Shown: piece by piece, positions 1 to 8,619 of the stretch | Position numbering within the stretch: the first letter of the stretch is position 1 | Layout of the letters: every line of letters starts with the position of its first letter | Source: Actinopolyspora alba | Lineage (GTDB): Bacteria; Actinomycetota; Actinomycetes; Mycobacteriales; Pseudonocardiaceae | Direction: 5' to 3' | Length of the DNA: 64,000 nt | Assembly: GCF_900112765.1 (NCBI RefSeq) | Contig: NZ_FOMZ01000004.1 | Location: 111,446-175,445, forward strand | Made by a program: the position numbers and the translations under genes | The notes under the pieces: model-generated | What the model was told of the DNA's origin: nothing | Databases searched by the model: none | The model's input: the letters and a program-made list of their open reading frames with translations, nothing else

Positions 1-100
1 GGTCGGGGGGCACGTCATGCCGATCACCGGTCAACCGGCGGTGACTCGGTCCGAAACCAGTTCGGGGGAGGTGGTGTCCGGTGACCGAGCCCGCCGAGTC

Positions 101-439
101 CTACGGCACCGGCGCCGCTCGGCGCAGAGCCTGCGCCGGGCGCAGGTGCCGTGCGGGACGGGGCGCGAGGCCACCGGCCACCAGGTGCTCGTAGGCCGAG
201 CGCCACACCGCGCAGGGTGCCTTGCGCTGGCGCCACCGGGTCGAGCACTCCGGGCAGTTGCCTCGTTCGTCCGGTTCGTGTGCGGTCAGCAGCGTCCGCC
301 ACCCCGCGGTGAGGCGCGGGATCTCGGAGCGCGCTACGGACAGCAGGGACGACGCATCAGCGCGGTTCGCGAGCTCGGAAAGCACATCGAGTCGCTCCCA
401 CACCGCGTTGCGCAGAACCTGTCCCAGGATCGCGTCCAC
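101..439 (-). CDS. Small cysteine-containing protein of unknown function
   Basis: A 112-residue protein starting at a GTG codon, 12 nt after the stop of the preceding minus-strand gene, so the two are probably co-transcribed. The N-terminal half looks helical. The middle has a possible zinc-binding cluster: Cys-Pro-Glu-Cys near residue 60, a third Cys about 15 residues later, and nearby Trp and Arg. The C-terminus is rich in Arg, Pro and Ala. I do not recognise the family. The pair lies divergent to an XRE/TPR regulator, an arrangement I associate with small actinomycete regulatory loci, but that link is inference. Confidence 0.6.
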   Translation of the reverse strand: MDAILGQVLRNAVWERLDVLSELANRADASSLLSVARSEIPRLTAGWRTLLTAHEPDERGNCPECSTRWRQRKAPCAVWRSAYEHLVAGGLAPRPARHLRPAQALRRAAPVP

Positions 440-451
440 CGTACGTCACCG

Positions 452-727
452 TCACTTTCTCGCCTGATCAGCGGCGAACCGCAGCGCGGAGCTGAGTTGG
501 CCGACCCGCTCGGTCGGCACCGCCGCGGTTGCGCCGGGCGGTCCGGCGAGAACCACCCTGTCCCTATCGAGGAGCACCTCGAGGGTCCGGGGAGTGTGGT
601 CCACACCCCGGCACTGCACCCGCAGCCGATTCGCCCCGGCGGTCTCACCGGAATCGTCGTGGCGGTGTTCCGGTCGGGGGACGGGGCCCACCGATTCCGG
701 TTCGCCGGACTGCTGGGGGGAATCCAC
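452..727 (-). CDS. Small hypothetical protein
   Basis: A 91-residue protein, first gene of a two-gene minus-strand unit. The first 30 residues are hydrophilic and low complexity. The second half looks folded, with alternating hydrophobic residues (LEVLLDRDRVVLAGPPG) and a helical tail. GTG start with a weak AAAGGA site about 11 nt upstream. No family is recognised. A long reading frame exists on the other strand, but its Arg/Gly/Pro-rich composition marks it as a shadow. The 221-bp gap to the divergent regulator at 949 probably holds both promoters. Confidence 0.55.
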   Translation of the reverse strand: MDSPQQSGEPESVGPVPRPEHRHDDSGETAGANRLRVQCRGVDHTPRTLEVLLDRDRVVLAGPPGATAAVPTERVGQLSSALRFAADQARK

Positions 728-948
728 TTCGCGGATGTCCTTTCGGTGCTCGGTTGCTTGCTGGTGTCTAGATTGGAACGAACCGGCGCCGGCTGGCTAG
801 GTGGTGGGCGACGACCGGACATACCGCGCGATGAGCGGTCAGCGGACTTCGGTCCCGCCGATCACCACGTCTCGATGTCGACTTCACCGTCTGTTGGGCG
901 GAGCCTTAATCTGCGATCGACGCCCGAGAAGCTTAGAGGGGTCTTCAA

Positions 949-2331
949 ATGAACACCATCGGTTCCAACGGCTCTCTCGTTACACCCGAGGTCTGGGAAG
1001 GACGAGAGATGCGCCAAGCGCTGGCCAATCGCGACATCAGCGACATCTACAAGCTGTTGCGCAAGCACGGTGTTTCGCAGCGTCAGATCGCCGCCGCGAC
1101 CGGCCAGTCGCAGTCCGAGGTTTCGGAGATCCTCAAGGGCAGGCAGGTCATCGCCTATGACGTGCTGGCCCGAATCGCGGATGGTCTCGGCGTCCCGAGG
1201 GGGTACATGGGCCTCGCCTATGACGGGGCGACGGCAGTGAGGGCCACCGAACAGGACACCGGTGGCTCGCCGGCTGAGGAGGACGAGACGGTGAAGCGTC
1301 GGAAGTTTCTTACCCATGCCGCGGCGGTTGCGATGGGGGCTTCTGTCTTCGGTGCGGAGGAAGGCGACTGGCTGATGTCCAGTGCCCAGACTCCGGCACC
1401 GTCGCGTATCGGCATGACCGACGTTCAACAGATTCAGGCAGCGACCAAGGCACTGCGCGATCTGGACTACCGGCACGGCGGGGGGACTTGCCGTGACGCT
1501 GTCGTGGCCCAGCTGAACTGGGCCAGGCAACTGCTGCACGCCGACTGCGCCGAACACGTCAAACAGCGGTTGTTCGTCTCGCTGGCCGACATGCACAGCC
1601 TCGCGGGGTGGACCTCGTTCGACATGGGGCTGATGGACCCGGCCAGGAGCCACTTCGGCAAGGCGCTGCAGTTCGCCAAGCAGGCCAACGACGACAGCCT
1701 GGTCGCCAACGTGCTCTACCGCATGGGGCGGGTCTACCTGCACTACCAGCAGCCCAACGAAGCGCTCAAGCTGTTCCAGCTGGGACAGATCGCCGCGCAG
1801 GACTCCGGATCCTCGTTGACGGTCGCGGTGATGTGCGCCAACGAGGGCTGGGCCTACGGCATGCTCAACCGCCCCGACCAGGTCGGCAAGATGTTGGGAC
1901 GTACCCAGGACGAGTTCGCCAGGGCCGAACTCCATCAGGAGCCGGACTGGGTGAAGTTCTTCGACCAGAACGACCTGCACGGCATGACCGGTTCGGTCTA
2001 CGACGCGTTGGCCGAGTTCACCCCGGAACGCTACGCACCGCTGGCCGTCGCGGAGACGCTCAAGAGCAACCAGTCGTACGGGGAGAACATGCAGCGCAGC
2101 CACGTGTTCATGCTGGGAATGCAGGCGACCAACCACATGCGGTCCGGCGACGTCCAGCAGGGCATCAAGGTCGGCAGGCAGGCGCTGGAGCTCGGTTCGC
2201 TGGTCAAGTCCGCGCGGGTGCCCGACCGACTACGACCCTTGCAGCTGGAAGCGGCCAAACACACCATGAACCCGGACGCGCGTGATTTCGCCGAACAGGT
2301 CCGCACCTTCCGCGAGGCGCGATCGGTTTGA
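949..2331 (+). CDS. XRE-family regulator with C-terminal TPR-like region
   Basis: A 460-residue protein. Residues about 30-90 form a helix-turn-helix domain (core SQRQIAAATGQSQSEVSEIL). A Tat-like stretch KRRKFLTHAAAVAMGAS lies at about 116-132, and a helical TPR-like region fills about 155-450. This architecture is a common actinomycete regulator type in which the TPR part is thought to sense a peptide or protein ligand. The ATG follows GAGGGG by a short spacer, which fixes the start. The twin-arginine-like segment lies inside the chain, so export is not implied. It is followed after 61 nt by a phosphotransferase, perhaps an operon partner. Target genes are unknown; the divergent small-gene pair is a natural candidate. 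Confidence 0.8.
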   Translation: MNTIGSNGSLVTPEVWEGREMRQALANRDISDIYKLLRKHGVSQRQIAAATGQSQSEVSEILKGRQVIAYDVLARIADGLGVPRGYMGLAYDGATAVRATEQDTGGSPAEEDETVKRRKFLTHAAAVAMGASVFGAEEGDWLMSSAQTPAPSRIGMTDVQQIQAATKALRDLDYRHGGGTCRDAVVAQLNWARQLLHADCAEHVKQRLFVSLADMHSLAGWTSFDMGLMDPARSHFGKALQFAKQANDDSLVANVLYRMGRVYLHYQQPNEALKLFQLGQIAAQDSGSSLTVAVMCANEGWAYGMLNRPDQVGKMLGRTQDEFARAELHQEPDWVKFFDQNDLHGMTGSVYDALAEFTPERYAPLAVAETLKSNQSYGENMQRSHVFMLGMQATNHMRSGDVQQGIKVGRQALELGSLVKSARVPDRLRPLQLEAAKHTMNPDARDFAEQVRTFREARSV

Positions 2332-2392
2332 TCCCGGTTACCGGTGGTGCCGGAGCGCGGATGCCGGTTCGACCACACCGAAAAGACACAAC

Positions 2393-3319
2393 ATGACATC
2401 GGCAAACATGACTTTCCCGCCGAACTCGGCACACGGTGCCGAGATTCCGCCCGAACTGGAAACGGCACTGGCCGAGATATGTGCCGAGGCAGGGCTCGAC
2501 CACCGCGGCGCGCGGCTGCTGCGGTTCGTCAACAACGGGGTTTTCCTGCTGCGTGCTCACCCCGTGGTGGTGCGTATCGTGCTGTCGCCGTCGCTGGCCT
2601 ACCGCGCGGACAACGTGGTCGAGGCCGCGAGCTGGTTGGCCGAGCACGGCATCGACTCCGTACGGCTGTTCCGGGGAGTTCCCCAGCCAGTTCGGACCGG
2701 ATCCCACATCGCCACCCTGTGGGAGGAAGTCGCCGATTCCGGCGTCGAACCCACGGGAAGTGACCTGGGCAAGCTGCTGCGCGAGCTGCACGCGCTGGGG
2801 GAACCACCTTCGGCGCCACGTTGGCAACCGATGGCCGACGCCCGGCGCCGCCTCGCCGAGGGCGAGCACGAACTGGACCGCAGTGACCGGGATTTCCTGA
2901 AACGTCACTGCGACGACGTCGAGCACCGGCTCTCCGAGCTGGAGTTCGTCCTCCCCCGCAGCACGGTGCACGGCGACGCCCACCTCGGCAATGTCATCAT
3001 CGGTCCGAACGGCCCGGTACTGTGCGATTTCGACTCATTGTGCGCGGGACCTCCGGAATGGGATCTCACCCCGATGGCGGTGGGATATCTGCGACTGGGA
3101 CGTTCTCCGCTCGCGTATCGGCAGCTCGTGGACGCCTACGGGTTCGACGTCACCGACTGGTCGGGTTTTTCGGTATTGCGAGACCTGCGCGAACTGAAAA
3201 TAACCGTGAGTGTCCTTCCGAATCTTCGCGGTAATCCCACTGTCGCGGAAGAGTTTTATCGTCGGTTGCGTTCGATGCGTGAGCGCGATTTCACGGTGCG
3301 GTGGTCTCCCTACCGTTGA
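2393..3319 (+). CDS. Aminoglycoside phosphotransferase (APH)-family protein
   Basis: A 308-residue kinase-like protein. The catalytic loop HGDAHLGN is at about residues 193-200 and the metal-binding DFD at about 212-214, both diagnostic of the APH/choline kinase fold. The glycine-rich N-lobe is poorly conserved, as usual in this family. The substrate cannot be read from sequence: antibiotics, choline, homoserine or fructosamine are all possible. The frame is open further upstream, overlapping the regulator gene, but the ATG at 2393 (or the in-frame ATG at 2408) gives a normal length. It sits in the same direction as the XRE/TPR gene and may be co-regulated. Confidence 0.75.
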   Translation: MTSANMTFPPNSAHGAEIPPELETALAEICAEAGLDHRGARLLRFVNNGVFLLRAHPVVVRIVLSPSLAYRADNVVEAASWLAEHGIDSVRLFRGVPQPVRTGSHIATLWEEVADSGVEPTGSDLGKLLRELHALGEPPSAPRWQPMADARRRLAEGEHELDRSDRDFLKRHCDDVEHRLSELEFVLPRSTVHGDAHLGNVIIGPNGPVLCDFDSLCAGPPEWDLTPMAVGYLRLGRSPLAYRQLVDAYGFDVTDWSGFSVLRDLRELKITVSVLPNLRGNPTVAEEFYRRLRSMRERDFTVRWSPYR

Positions 3320-3330
3320 AAGGGGCCAGA

Positions 3331-3436
3331 CGCGGGGCTTCGGTGACTGAACGCGCACGGGGTTTTCCGCAGTCGAACGTGGGGTTTCACTGGTTGGGTG
3401 CGAGGTTTCGTGACCGAACGCGGGTGCTTCGACTCG
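3331..3436. repeat. Degenerate tandem repeat (family C)
   Basis: About five degenerate units of 19-26 nt follow the phosphotransferase stop. Each resembles CGCGGGGTTTCGTGACTGAA, with GTGAC(C/T)GAACGCG recurring at about 3343 and 3410. No coding potential is evident. The rest of the 623-bp gap up to 3942 shows no gene; it should carry the promoter of the BCCT transporter, which I cannot place. Confidence 0.5.
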
Positions 3437-3942
3437 TGCCGTATCGGTCTGGGGAAGAACGCGGATTCCCTCGTGTCCGACGGCCCGGGGGCGACTCGGC
3501 CCGCCACGCCTCACCCTGTCCCGGAATTTGATCGGCGCGGCCGAAGTCCGGCAACTCACCGACGGAAAACAACCGTTCGACGACACGACCTTCTTTTCGT
3601 ATCGTGGAAAATTTGGTTCGGATTTGTCGAACTTCGGTTCCACTGACAGGTCGCGCTCTATTCTGCTGTCACTCGTGGGCGAAGCGTAACCCCTGATTCT
3701 TCGCGCTGCCACTCGGACACGCCGGGTGTGTCGGGGTCGAAAGCTGAGGACCCCACTCGTCCGTTCCACTTCGGAGCATTGAGTGTGTTCGCGGTCACAT
3801 TTTCATCGTGGGCCGATCCGGCCCGCCCGCTGTCGCGTCGCAGCCAAACGTTGCAACCACCCGAAGTGATCGTCGTGATCGGAGCGCCACCCGTGCCGGT
3901 GCGGGCTCCCTCACTCACCACAACCACCGTAGGGGGAACGCC

Positions 3943-5766
3943 GTGTCCACGAACACGCCACTCCAACAGCAGGGGCTCGGCTCGGGGGAACCGGACCCCG
4001 GCGACAGCTCCCGAACCACCGAACACCAAACCGCGCCATCGGAAGCGGGCTGGAAATCCGGTACCGACCGGATCGTGTTCGGCACCGTGGCACTGATCAT
4101 GTTCGCGCTGGTCGCCTGGGGCGGATTCGTCACGGAATCGCTCGGCGACTGGTCCAGCGGCGCCTTGAACTGGCTGATCGGCAATTTCGGCTGGAGCCTG
4201 GTGCTGGCCTCCACCGGTTTCGTCGTGTTCGCCCTGTACCTGGCCGTGAGCAGGTTCGGGCGGATTCCGCTCGGTGCCGACGAGGAGGGCCCCGAGTTCC
4301 GAACCGTTTCCTGGATCGCGATGATGTTCAGCGCGGGCATGGGGATCGGGCTGATGTTCTACGGCGTCAGCGAGCCGTTGTCGCACTTCGTGTCACCCCC
4401 GCCCGGAGCCGTGGCAACCGTGCCTGGGCCGGACGGTGCGGCCGTGGTCGCACCCGGCGCCACCGACGAGGCGGTTCGAACCGCCATGGCCACCTCGCTG
4501 TTCCACTGGACGCTGCACCCCTGGGCCATCTACGCGGTCGCCGGACTCGCCATCGCCTACAGCGCGTTCCGAAAAGGACGGAAACAGCTCATCAGCGCCG
4601 TGTTCGCCCCACTGCTCGGTGAACGCCACGCCTCCGGTCCGCTCGGCAAACTCATCGACGTGCTCGCCCTGTTCGCGACCCTGTTCGGCTCCGCCGCCTC
4701 ACTCGGCATCGGAACCCTGCAGATCCGCACCGGTCTCGGTGAGGCGGGCTGGATCGACGGCGCGAGCACCACGGTGCTGGTGCTGATCATCGTGGTGCTG
4801 ACCGTCTGCTTCATCGCTTCGGCGGTGTCCGGCATAGCCAGGGGTATCCAGTACCTGTCCAACATCAACATGGTGCTCGCCGCACTGCTGGCGGTGTTCG
4901 TGTTCCTGGTGGGACCGACGGTGTTCATGCTGAACCTGATCCCCACCTCGCTGGGCACCTACCTGGGTGATTTCGGCCTGATGGCCTCGCGTTCCGGTGC
5001 CACCGGCGGCGGCGAGACGCAGCGATGGCTGTCCACCTGGACCGTCTTCTACTGGGCCTGGTGGATCTCCTGGACTCCGTTCGTGGGGATGTTCATCGCA
5101 CGCATCAGCCGGGGGAGGACCATCCGGCAGTTCGTGGGTGGCGTGCTGCTCGTTCCCAGCGTGGTCAGCGTGATCTGGTTCGCGATATTCGGCGGCGCCG
5201 CCATCGGACTGGCCAGGGACGGTGTGTCCGTCTCGGAAGGTGGTGCGGAGGCCCAGACGTTCAACGTGCTGGAGCAGCTCCCGCTGTCGAGCATCACCTC
5301 GGTACTGGTGATGATCCTGGTGGCCATCTTCTTCGTCTCCGGCGCGGACGCGGGATCGGTGGTGATGGGCACCCTGTCGCAGCGCGGTTCCATCGAGCCC
5401 GCGCGCTGGGTCGTGATCTTCTGGGGTGCGGCCACCGGTGCGGTCGCGGCCGTGATGCTGGTCATCGGGCACGGCGGTGACACCGCGCTGAGCGGCATCC
5501 AGAACCTGACCTTCATCGGTGCGCTGCCGTTCACCGTCGTGATGGTGGTGATGTGCGTGGCGCTGGTGAAGGACCTGCGTGCGGATCCGCTCACCCTTCG
5601 CGCCGACAAGGGGACCGAGGTGCTGGAACGTGCCGTGCTCAAAGGGCATGAGCAGCACGACGGGAACTTCGAGCTGGAGATCTCGGAGGACGACGGCGAA
5701 CCGCTGGACAGCGATTCGTCCGAATCCCCGGGCACAGCCGCTGACGCCGCCGACCGGGACCGGTAA
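3943..5766 (+). CDS. BCCT-family osmolyte (betaine/choline/carnitine) transporter
   Basis: A 607-residue integral membrane protein with about 12 predicted helices. Family hallmarks are the glycine-rich GMGIGLMFYGVSEPL segment and the aromatic WTVFYWAWWISWTPFVGMF segment, which in BetP-type carriers form the sodium and betaine sites. It should import a trimethylammonium osmolyte driven by sodium. A hydrophilic N-terminus (about 45 residues) and an acidic C-terminal tail flank the core; in BetP such termini sense osmotic stress. The frame is open upstream to 3808, but GTG 3943 has AGGGGGAA just before it. It stands alone. Exact substrate is inferred. Confidence 0.88.
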   Translation: MSTNTPLQQQGLGSGEPDPGDSSRTTEHQTAPSEAGWKSGTDRIVFGTVALIMFALVAWGGFVTESLGDWSSGALNWLIGNFGWSLVLASTGFVVFALYLAVSRFGRIPLGADEEGPEFRTVSWIAMMFSAGMGIGLMFYGVSEPLSHFVSPPPGAVATVPGPDGAAVVAPGATDEAVRTAMATSLFHWTLHPWAIYAVAGLAIAYSAFRKGRKQLISAVFAPLLGERHASGPLGKLIDVLALFATLFGSAASLGIGTLQIRTGLGEAGWIDGASTTVLVLIIVVLTVCFIASAVSGIARGIQYLSNINMVLAALLAVFVFLVGPTVFMLNLIPTSLGTYLGDFGLMASRSGATGGGETQRWLSTWTVFYWAWWISWTPFVGMFIARISRGRTIRQFVGGVLLVPSVVSVIWFAIFGGAAIGLARDGVSVSEGGAEAQTFNVLEQLPLSSITSVLVMILVAIFFVSGADAGSVVMGTLSQRGSIEPARWVVIFWGAATGAVAAVMLVIGHGGDTALSGIQNLTFIGALPFTVVMVVMCVALVKDLRADPLTLRADKGTEVLERAVLKGHEQHDGNFELEISEDDGEPLDSDSSESPGTAADAADRDR

Positions 5767-5826
5767 CCGACCGGTACCGGTAACTCGGTAGGGCCTTCGG
5801 GCGTGGGATGTGTCCGTTCGGGCGGC

Positions 5827-5848
5827 GCGATTTCGCGAGAAATTGACG
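5827..5848 (+). repeat. Element A, copy 1
   Basis: Motif with ATTTC and GAAAT arms around GCGA, flanked by GCG and TGACG. It lies 61 nt after the BCCT stop in that gene's orientation, and faces copy 2 as an inverted pair in a convergent intergenic region. Confidence 0.8.
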
Positions 5849-5889
5849 CTCCACTGGGGCGATCCACTGGGGCGGTGTGGCCCCGGGGC

Positions 5890-5911
5890 TGTCAATTTCT
5901 CGCGAAATCGC
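5890..5911 (-). repeat. Element A, copy 2
   Basis: Reverse-oriented copy, matching the minus-strand gene whose 3' end is at 6012. It directly abuts a truncated element B. Confidence 0.8.
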
Positions 5912-5988
5912 CGCGTCGGTAGGTCGCTACCCGAGGTCGGGGCGCCCGCGGCGAGAGCCGCACGCGAGGTTCCGCCACAGCACCACCC
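5912..5988 (-). repeat. Element B, truncated copy joined to element A
   Basis: The left half of B (GGCGGAACCTCGCG through GGCTCTCGC and the start of the inner stem) in minus orientation. It begins about 24 nt after the stop at 6012 and runs straight into element A copy 2, so the right half of B is missing. Confidence 0.7.
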
Positions 5989-6011
5989 GAGCGAGCCGGG
6001 CCGAGGACCCC

Positions 6012-6647
6012 TCATTCGCCCACCCGGAAGCGGCGCAGCAGATCGTCCTCGATCCTGCCCAACTCGCCCCGCACGGCCCGGTGCGCCGAGCGGCGCCTGC
6101 CCGCGGGCATCCGCTCCGCCGCGCGTACCGCGCTCGCCAGTTCGGACAGGCGTCGCTGCGCCGAGTCCACGAAGCGTGTCACCTCGGTCTCGCTCCGGTC
6201 CTGTCGCTCGCGTTCGCGCAGATCCCGCAGCGCCGTGCTGTCCCCCGCGATCCGGGCGTGCAACGCGGCACCGCGCCCCGAGAAGCGGTCCACCTCCGTC
6301 ACGGCCACTCCGAGCCTGCGGGCTCTCGCCCGTTCGTAGGTGTCCCTGGCCGCCGAGGCCGCCTGTGCCGCGTAGGGCGCCAACACCGGTCCGATCACCC
6401 TGACCACCCCGACCGCCTTCCTGGCGTTACCGGGTGTGATCCGCCCCGCCTCGCCCTTGCTCGCGGCCTTGTAGCGCTGCTTGGCGAGTTTGACCTCCTG
6501 CTTGGCGGTCTTGGGGTCCTTCCTCCCGAAGCAGTCCTGGTCCGGCGTCGCGGAACGTCGCGGCCGGGTGGACTGTCGCTGCCCTGGGGGCTCGGAGCGC
6601 CGACGCGCTGCCGGGGCCTCGTGCCGCGTTCGCTGTGCACGTGTCAT
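6012..6647 (-). CDS. DUF6474-like basic helical protein
   Basis: A 211-residue protein that is very basic at the N-terminus (about 60 residues rich in Arg, Pro and Gln) and then strongly helical, with an Ala-rich middle near residue 85 and a C-terminal heptad-like region. I recall this pattern from the actinobacterial DUF6474 family, whose function is unknown. The ATG at 6647 has GGAGGTG about 9 nt upstream; the GTG at 6659 overlaps that ribosome-binding site and is rejected. The basic tail could contact nucleic acid or membrane, which is speculation. It converges with the BCCT gene. Confidence 0.6.
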   Translation of the reverse strand: MTRAQRTRHEAPAARRRSEPPGQRQSTRPRRSATPDQDCFGRKDPKTAKQEVKLAKQRYKAASKGEAGRITPGNARKAVGVVRVIGPVLAPYAAQAASAARDTYERARARRLGVAVTEVDRFSGRGAALHARIAGDSTALRDLRERERQDRSETEVTRFVDSAQRRLSELASAVRAAERMPAGRRRSAHRAVRGELGRIEDDLLRRFRVGE

Positions 6648-6922
6648 ACCGACGAACACCTCCGGACCGGTCCGGCGTAACGGATACTGCGCCGATCAGT
6701 CTAGGCAGTACCGCCGTTCGCTGCTACAGCACGACGAGAGGTCGATTACACTCCGTGCTGATTGCTGTTTTCGGGTGTGCGACCGCTCCGCCGTGACGTT
6801 CGCCGCGTGAACCGCCCGTGTCTTCCGCTTCCCAGGGGGTTTTGGCATTCGGAAGAGTGATTGTCATATCTCTCACCGGGGTGATGGACGCGCTCGTCGG
6901 AGTTAGGACATACCCTGCAAGC

Positions 6923-8596
6923 GTGGAATCCGAGGTGCTACTGGACGGCGACGTGGTGACACGCTGTCGTCGCCGCGTACATCTCGACCACGATCCGACC
7001 ATGATCGACTCGCCGACCGCTCCGCTCGATCCGGGCGCGGAACAGCGGATCGCCGACGCTGCCGAGTACCGGCGCGAGCTCGCCGATCGGCTCGGCAGGG
7101 AGCTGGCACCGGACTGGACCGAGATCCCCGGGGACGAGAGCGTCCCCGACCGGGAGCGAGCCACGCTCGCCGCGATGCGCTCCGGGGTCGGATACATCTC
7201 GGGAGCACAGCTGCCCTCGGACAACGAGGGCGGCAGACAGGGCTCGGTGGATCTGCTGGTGCGCAGCAGGGGCGGCTACGTGCCCGTGCTCGTGGTCCGC
7301 CACAAGGTGACCGACCCGGGAAAGGGGGCGCGGACCTCCCCGCTGACCGATCCCAGGCCCGAGTCGGCGGCCAGGGATCCGAGGCGCAAGCCTCGTTCGC
7401 AGGCCAGGGACCAGCTTCGATTGGCCCACCTCGTGCGGCTGCTGCAGGCGTGCGGGATGCAGCCCACCGGCAGGAAGTTCGGAGGTGCGATCGGCTCCGA
7501 CACCGACACCGTGCTGTGGCACGACCTCGAATCCCGTGGCTGGTCGGGCGGGCGCAGTGTGCTCGCCGAGTACGACGAGCGGTTCGCCGACCGGATCGCT
7601 GTCGCCGAGGCCGCCGTGGCCGGAAGCGAGGCGCTGGCCCAGCCCACCCGTGTCGTGGAGTGCAAGGGCTGCCCCTGGTGGCCGGTCTGCGGTCAGCAGC
7701 TGCGTGCCGCCAGGGACGTGAGTCTGGTGGTGCGCGGCGACGACGCGGTGCGGCTCCGCGCGGTCGGGATCACGACCGTGGACGAGTTGGCGGAGTTGCC
7801 GGTGGGGACCACGAGGGAACCGCCGTTGCCTCCCAACCGGATGAGCGACGCGGTGCTGTTGGCCAGGGCATGGTTGCGCGACGTTCCGCTGGTTCGGCGG
7901 GTATCGGAGGTGAAGGTCTCCCGGGGTGACGTCGAGATCGACGTGGACATGGAGAGCTACGCCGACTCCGGCGCCTACCTCTGGGGCAGTCTGCTCTCCT
8001 ACCCGAGGGACGAGGCCAACGGGACCCGCACCACGGCCGAACTGCTCGACGTCGAGCCCGGTTACCGCGGGTTCGTCACCTGGGACCCGCTGCCCTCCGA
8101 CGACGAGGCCAGGTCGTTCGCCGAGTTCTGGTCCTGGTTCTCCGCGCTGCGCCGCGCCGCCCACGAGCACGGCCTGACCTTCCGCGCCTACTGCTACAAC
8201 GAGCTCGCCGAGAACCGCTGGATGCTGAGTTCGGCGCAGCGGTTCGCGGGCAAACCCGGCATCCCGACCGTCGAGGAGGTTCGGGAGTTCGTCGGCTCGT
8301 CCGAGTGGGTGGACGTGTTCGCCGTGGTTCGCGACCAGTTCCTCTGCCCGAACGGCAAGGGCCTGAAAGTCATCGCGCCCAGTGCCGGGTTCGCCTGGCG
8401 TGACTCCGAGGCGGGTGGGGAGAACTCGATGCGCTGGTACCGCGACGCCGTCGGTTTCGACGGCGGTGCGCCCGAGCGGCAACAGCGCGACCGACTGCTG
8501 GAGTACAACGAGGACGACGTCCGGGCCACCCTGGCCATCCGGCGCTGGATCTCGTCGGGGCAGGTGCGCGAGATCCCGTACACCGGGGACATGTGA
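6923..8596 (+). CDS. TM0106-family RecB-like putative nuclease
   Basis: A 557-residue protein. The N-terminal half resembles the RecB-like nuclease fold. Near residues 248-259 lies a cysteine cluster C-x2-C-x5-C (ECKGCPWWPVC), reminiscent of iron-sulfur binding. A helix-hairpin-helix-like stretch follows (AVGITTVDELAELP). The C-terminal half looks RNase H-like, with acidic motifs DVDMESY and YNEDDVRATLAIRRW. The family is linked to DNA/RNA processing without firm assignment. The frame is open to 6818, but GTG 6923 gives the usual N-terminus (ESEVLLDGDVVTRC). The ribosome-binding site is weak, so the start is uncertain. No CRISPR genes are nearby. Confidence 0.75.
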   Translation: MESEVLLDGDVVTRCRRRVHLDHDPTMIDSPTAPLDPGAEQRIADAAEYRRELADRLGRELAPDWTEIPGDESVPDRERATLAAMRSGVGYISGAQLPSDNEGGRQGSVDLLVRSRGGYVPVLVVRHKVTDPGKGARTSPLTDPRPESAARDPRRKPRSQARDQLRLAHLVRLLQACGMQPTGRKFGGAIGSDTDTVLWHDLESRGWSGGRSVLAEYDERFADRIAVAEAAVAGSEALAQPTRVVECKGCPWWPVCGQQLRAARDVSLVVRGDDAVRLRAVGITTVDELAELPVGTTREPPLPPNRMSDAVLLARAWLRDVPLVRRVSEVKVSRGDVEIDVDMESYADSGAYLWGSLLSYPRDEANGTRTTAELLDVEPGYRGFVTWDPLPSDDEARSFAEFWSWFSALRRAAHEHGLTFRAYCYNELAENRWMLSSAQRFAGKPGIPTVEEVREFVGSSEWVDVFAVVRDQFLCPNGKGLKVIAPSAGFAWRDSEAGGENSMRWYRDAVGFDGGAPERQQRDRLLEYNEDDVRATLAIRRWISSGQVREIPYTGDM

Positions 8597-8619
8597 TCCC
8601 GGGCAGCGGCAACGGCCGA

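Noticed and set aside
17-952. Long plus-strand reading frame over the first kilobase
   Set aside because: Its Arg/Gly/Pro-rich composition and the presence of two better minus-strand genes mark it as an antisense shadow of GC-rich DNA.
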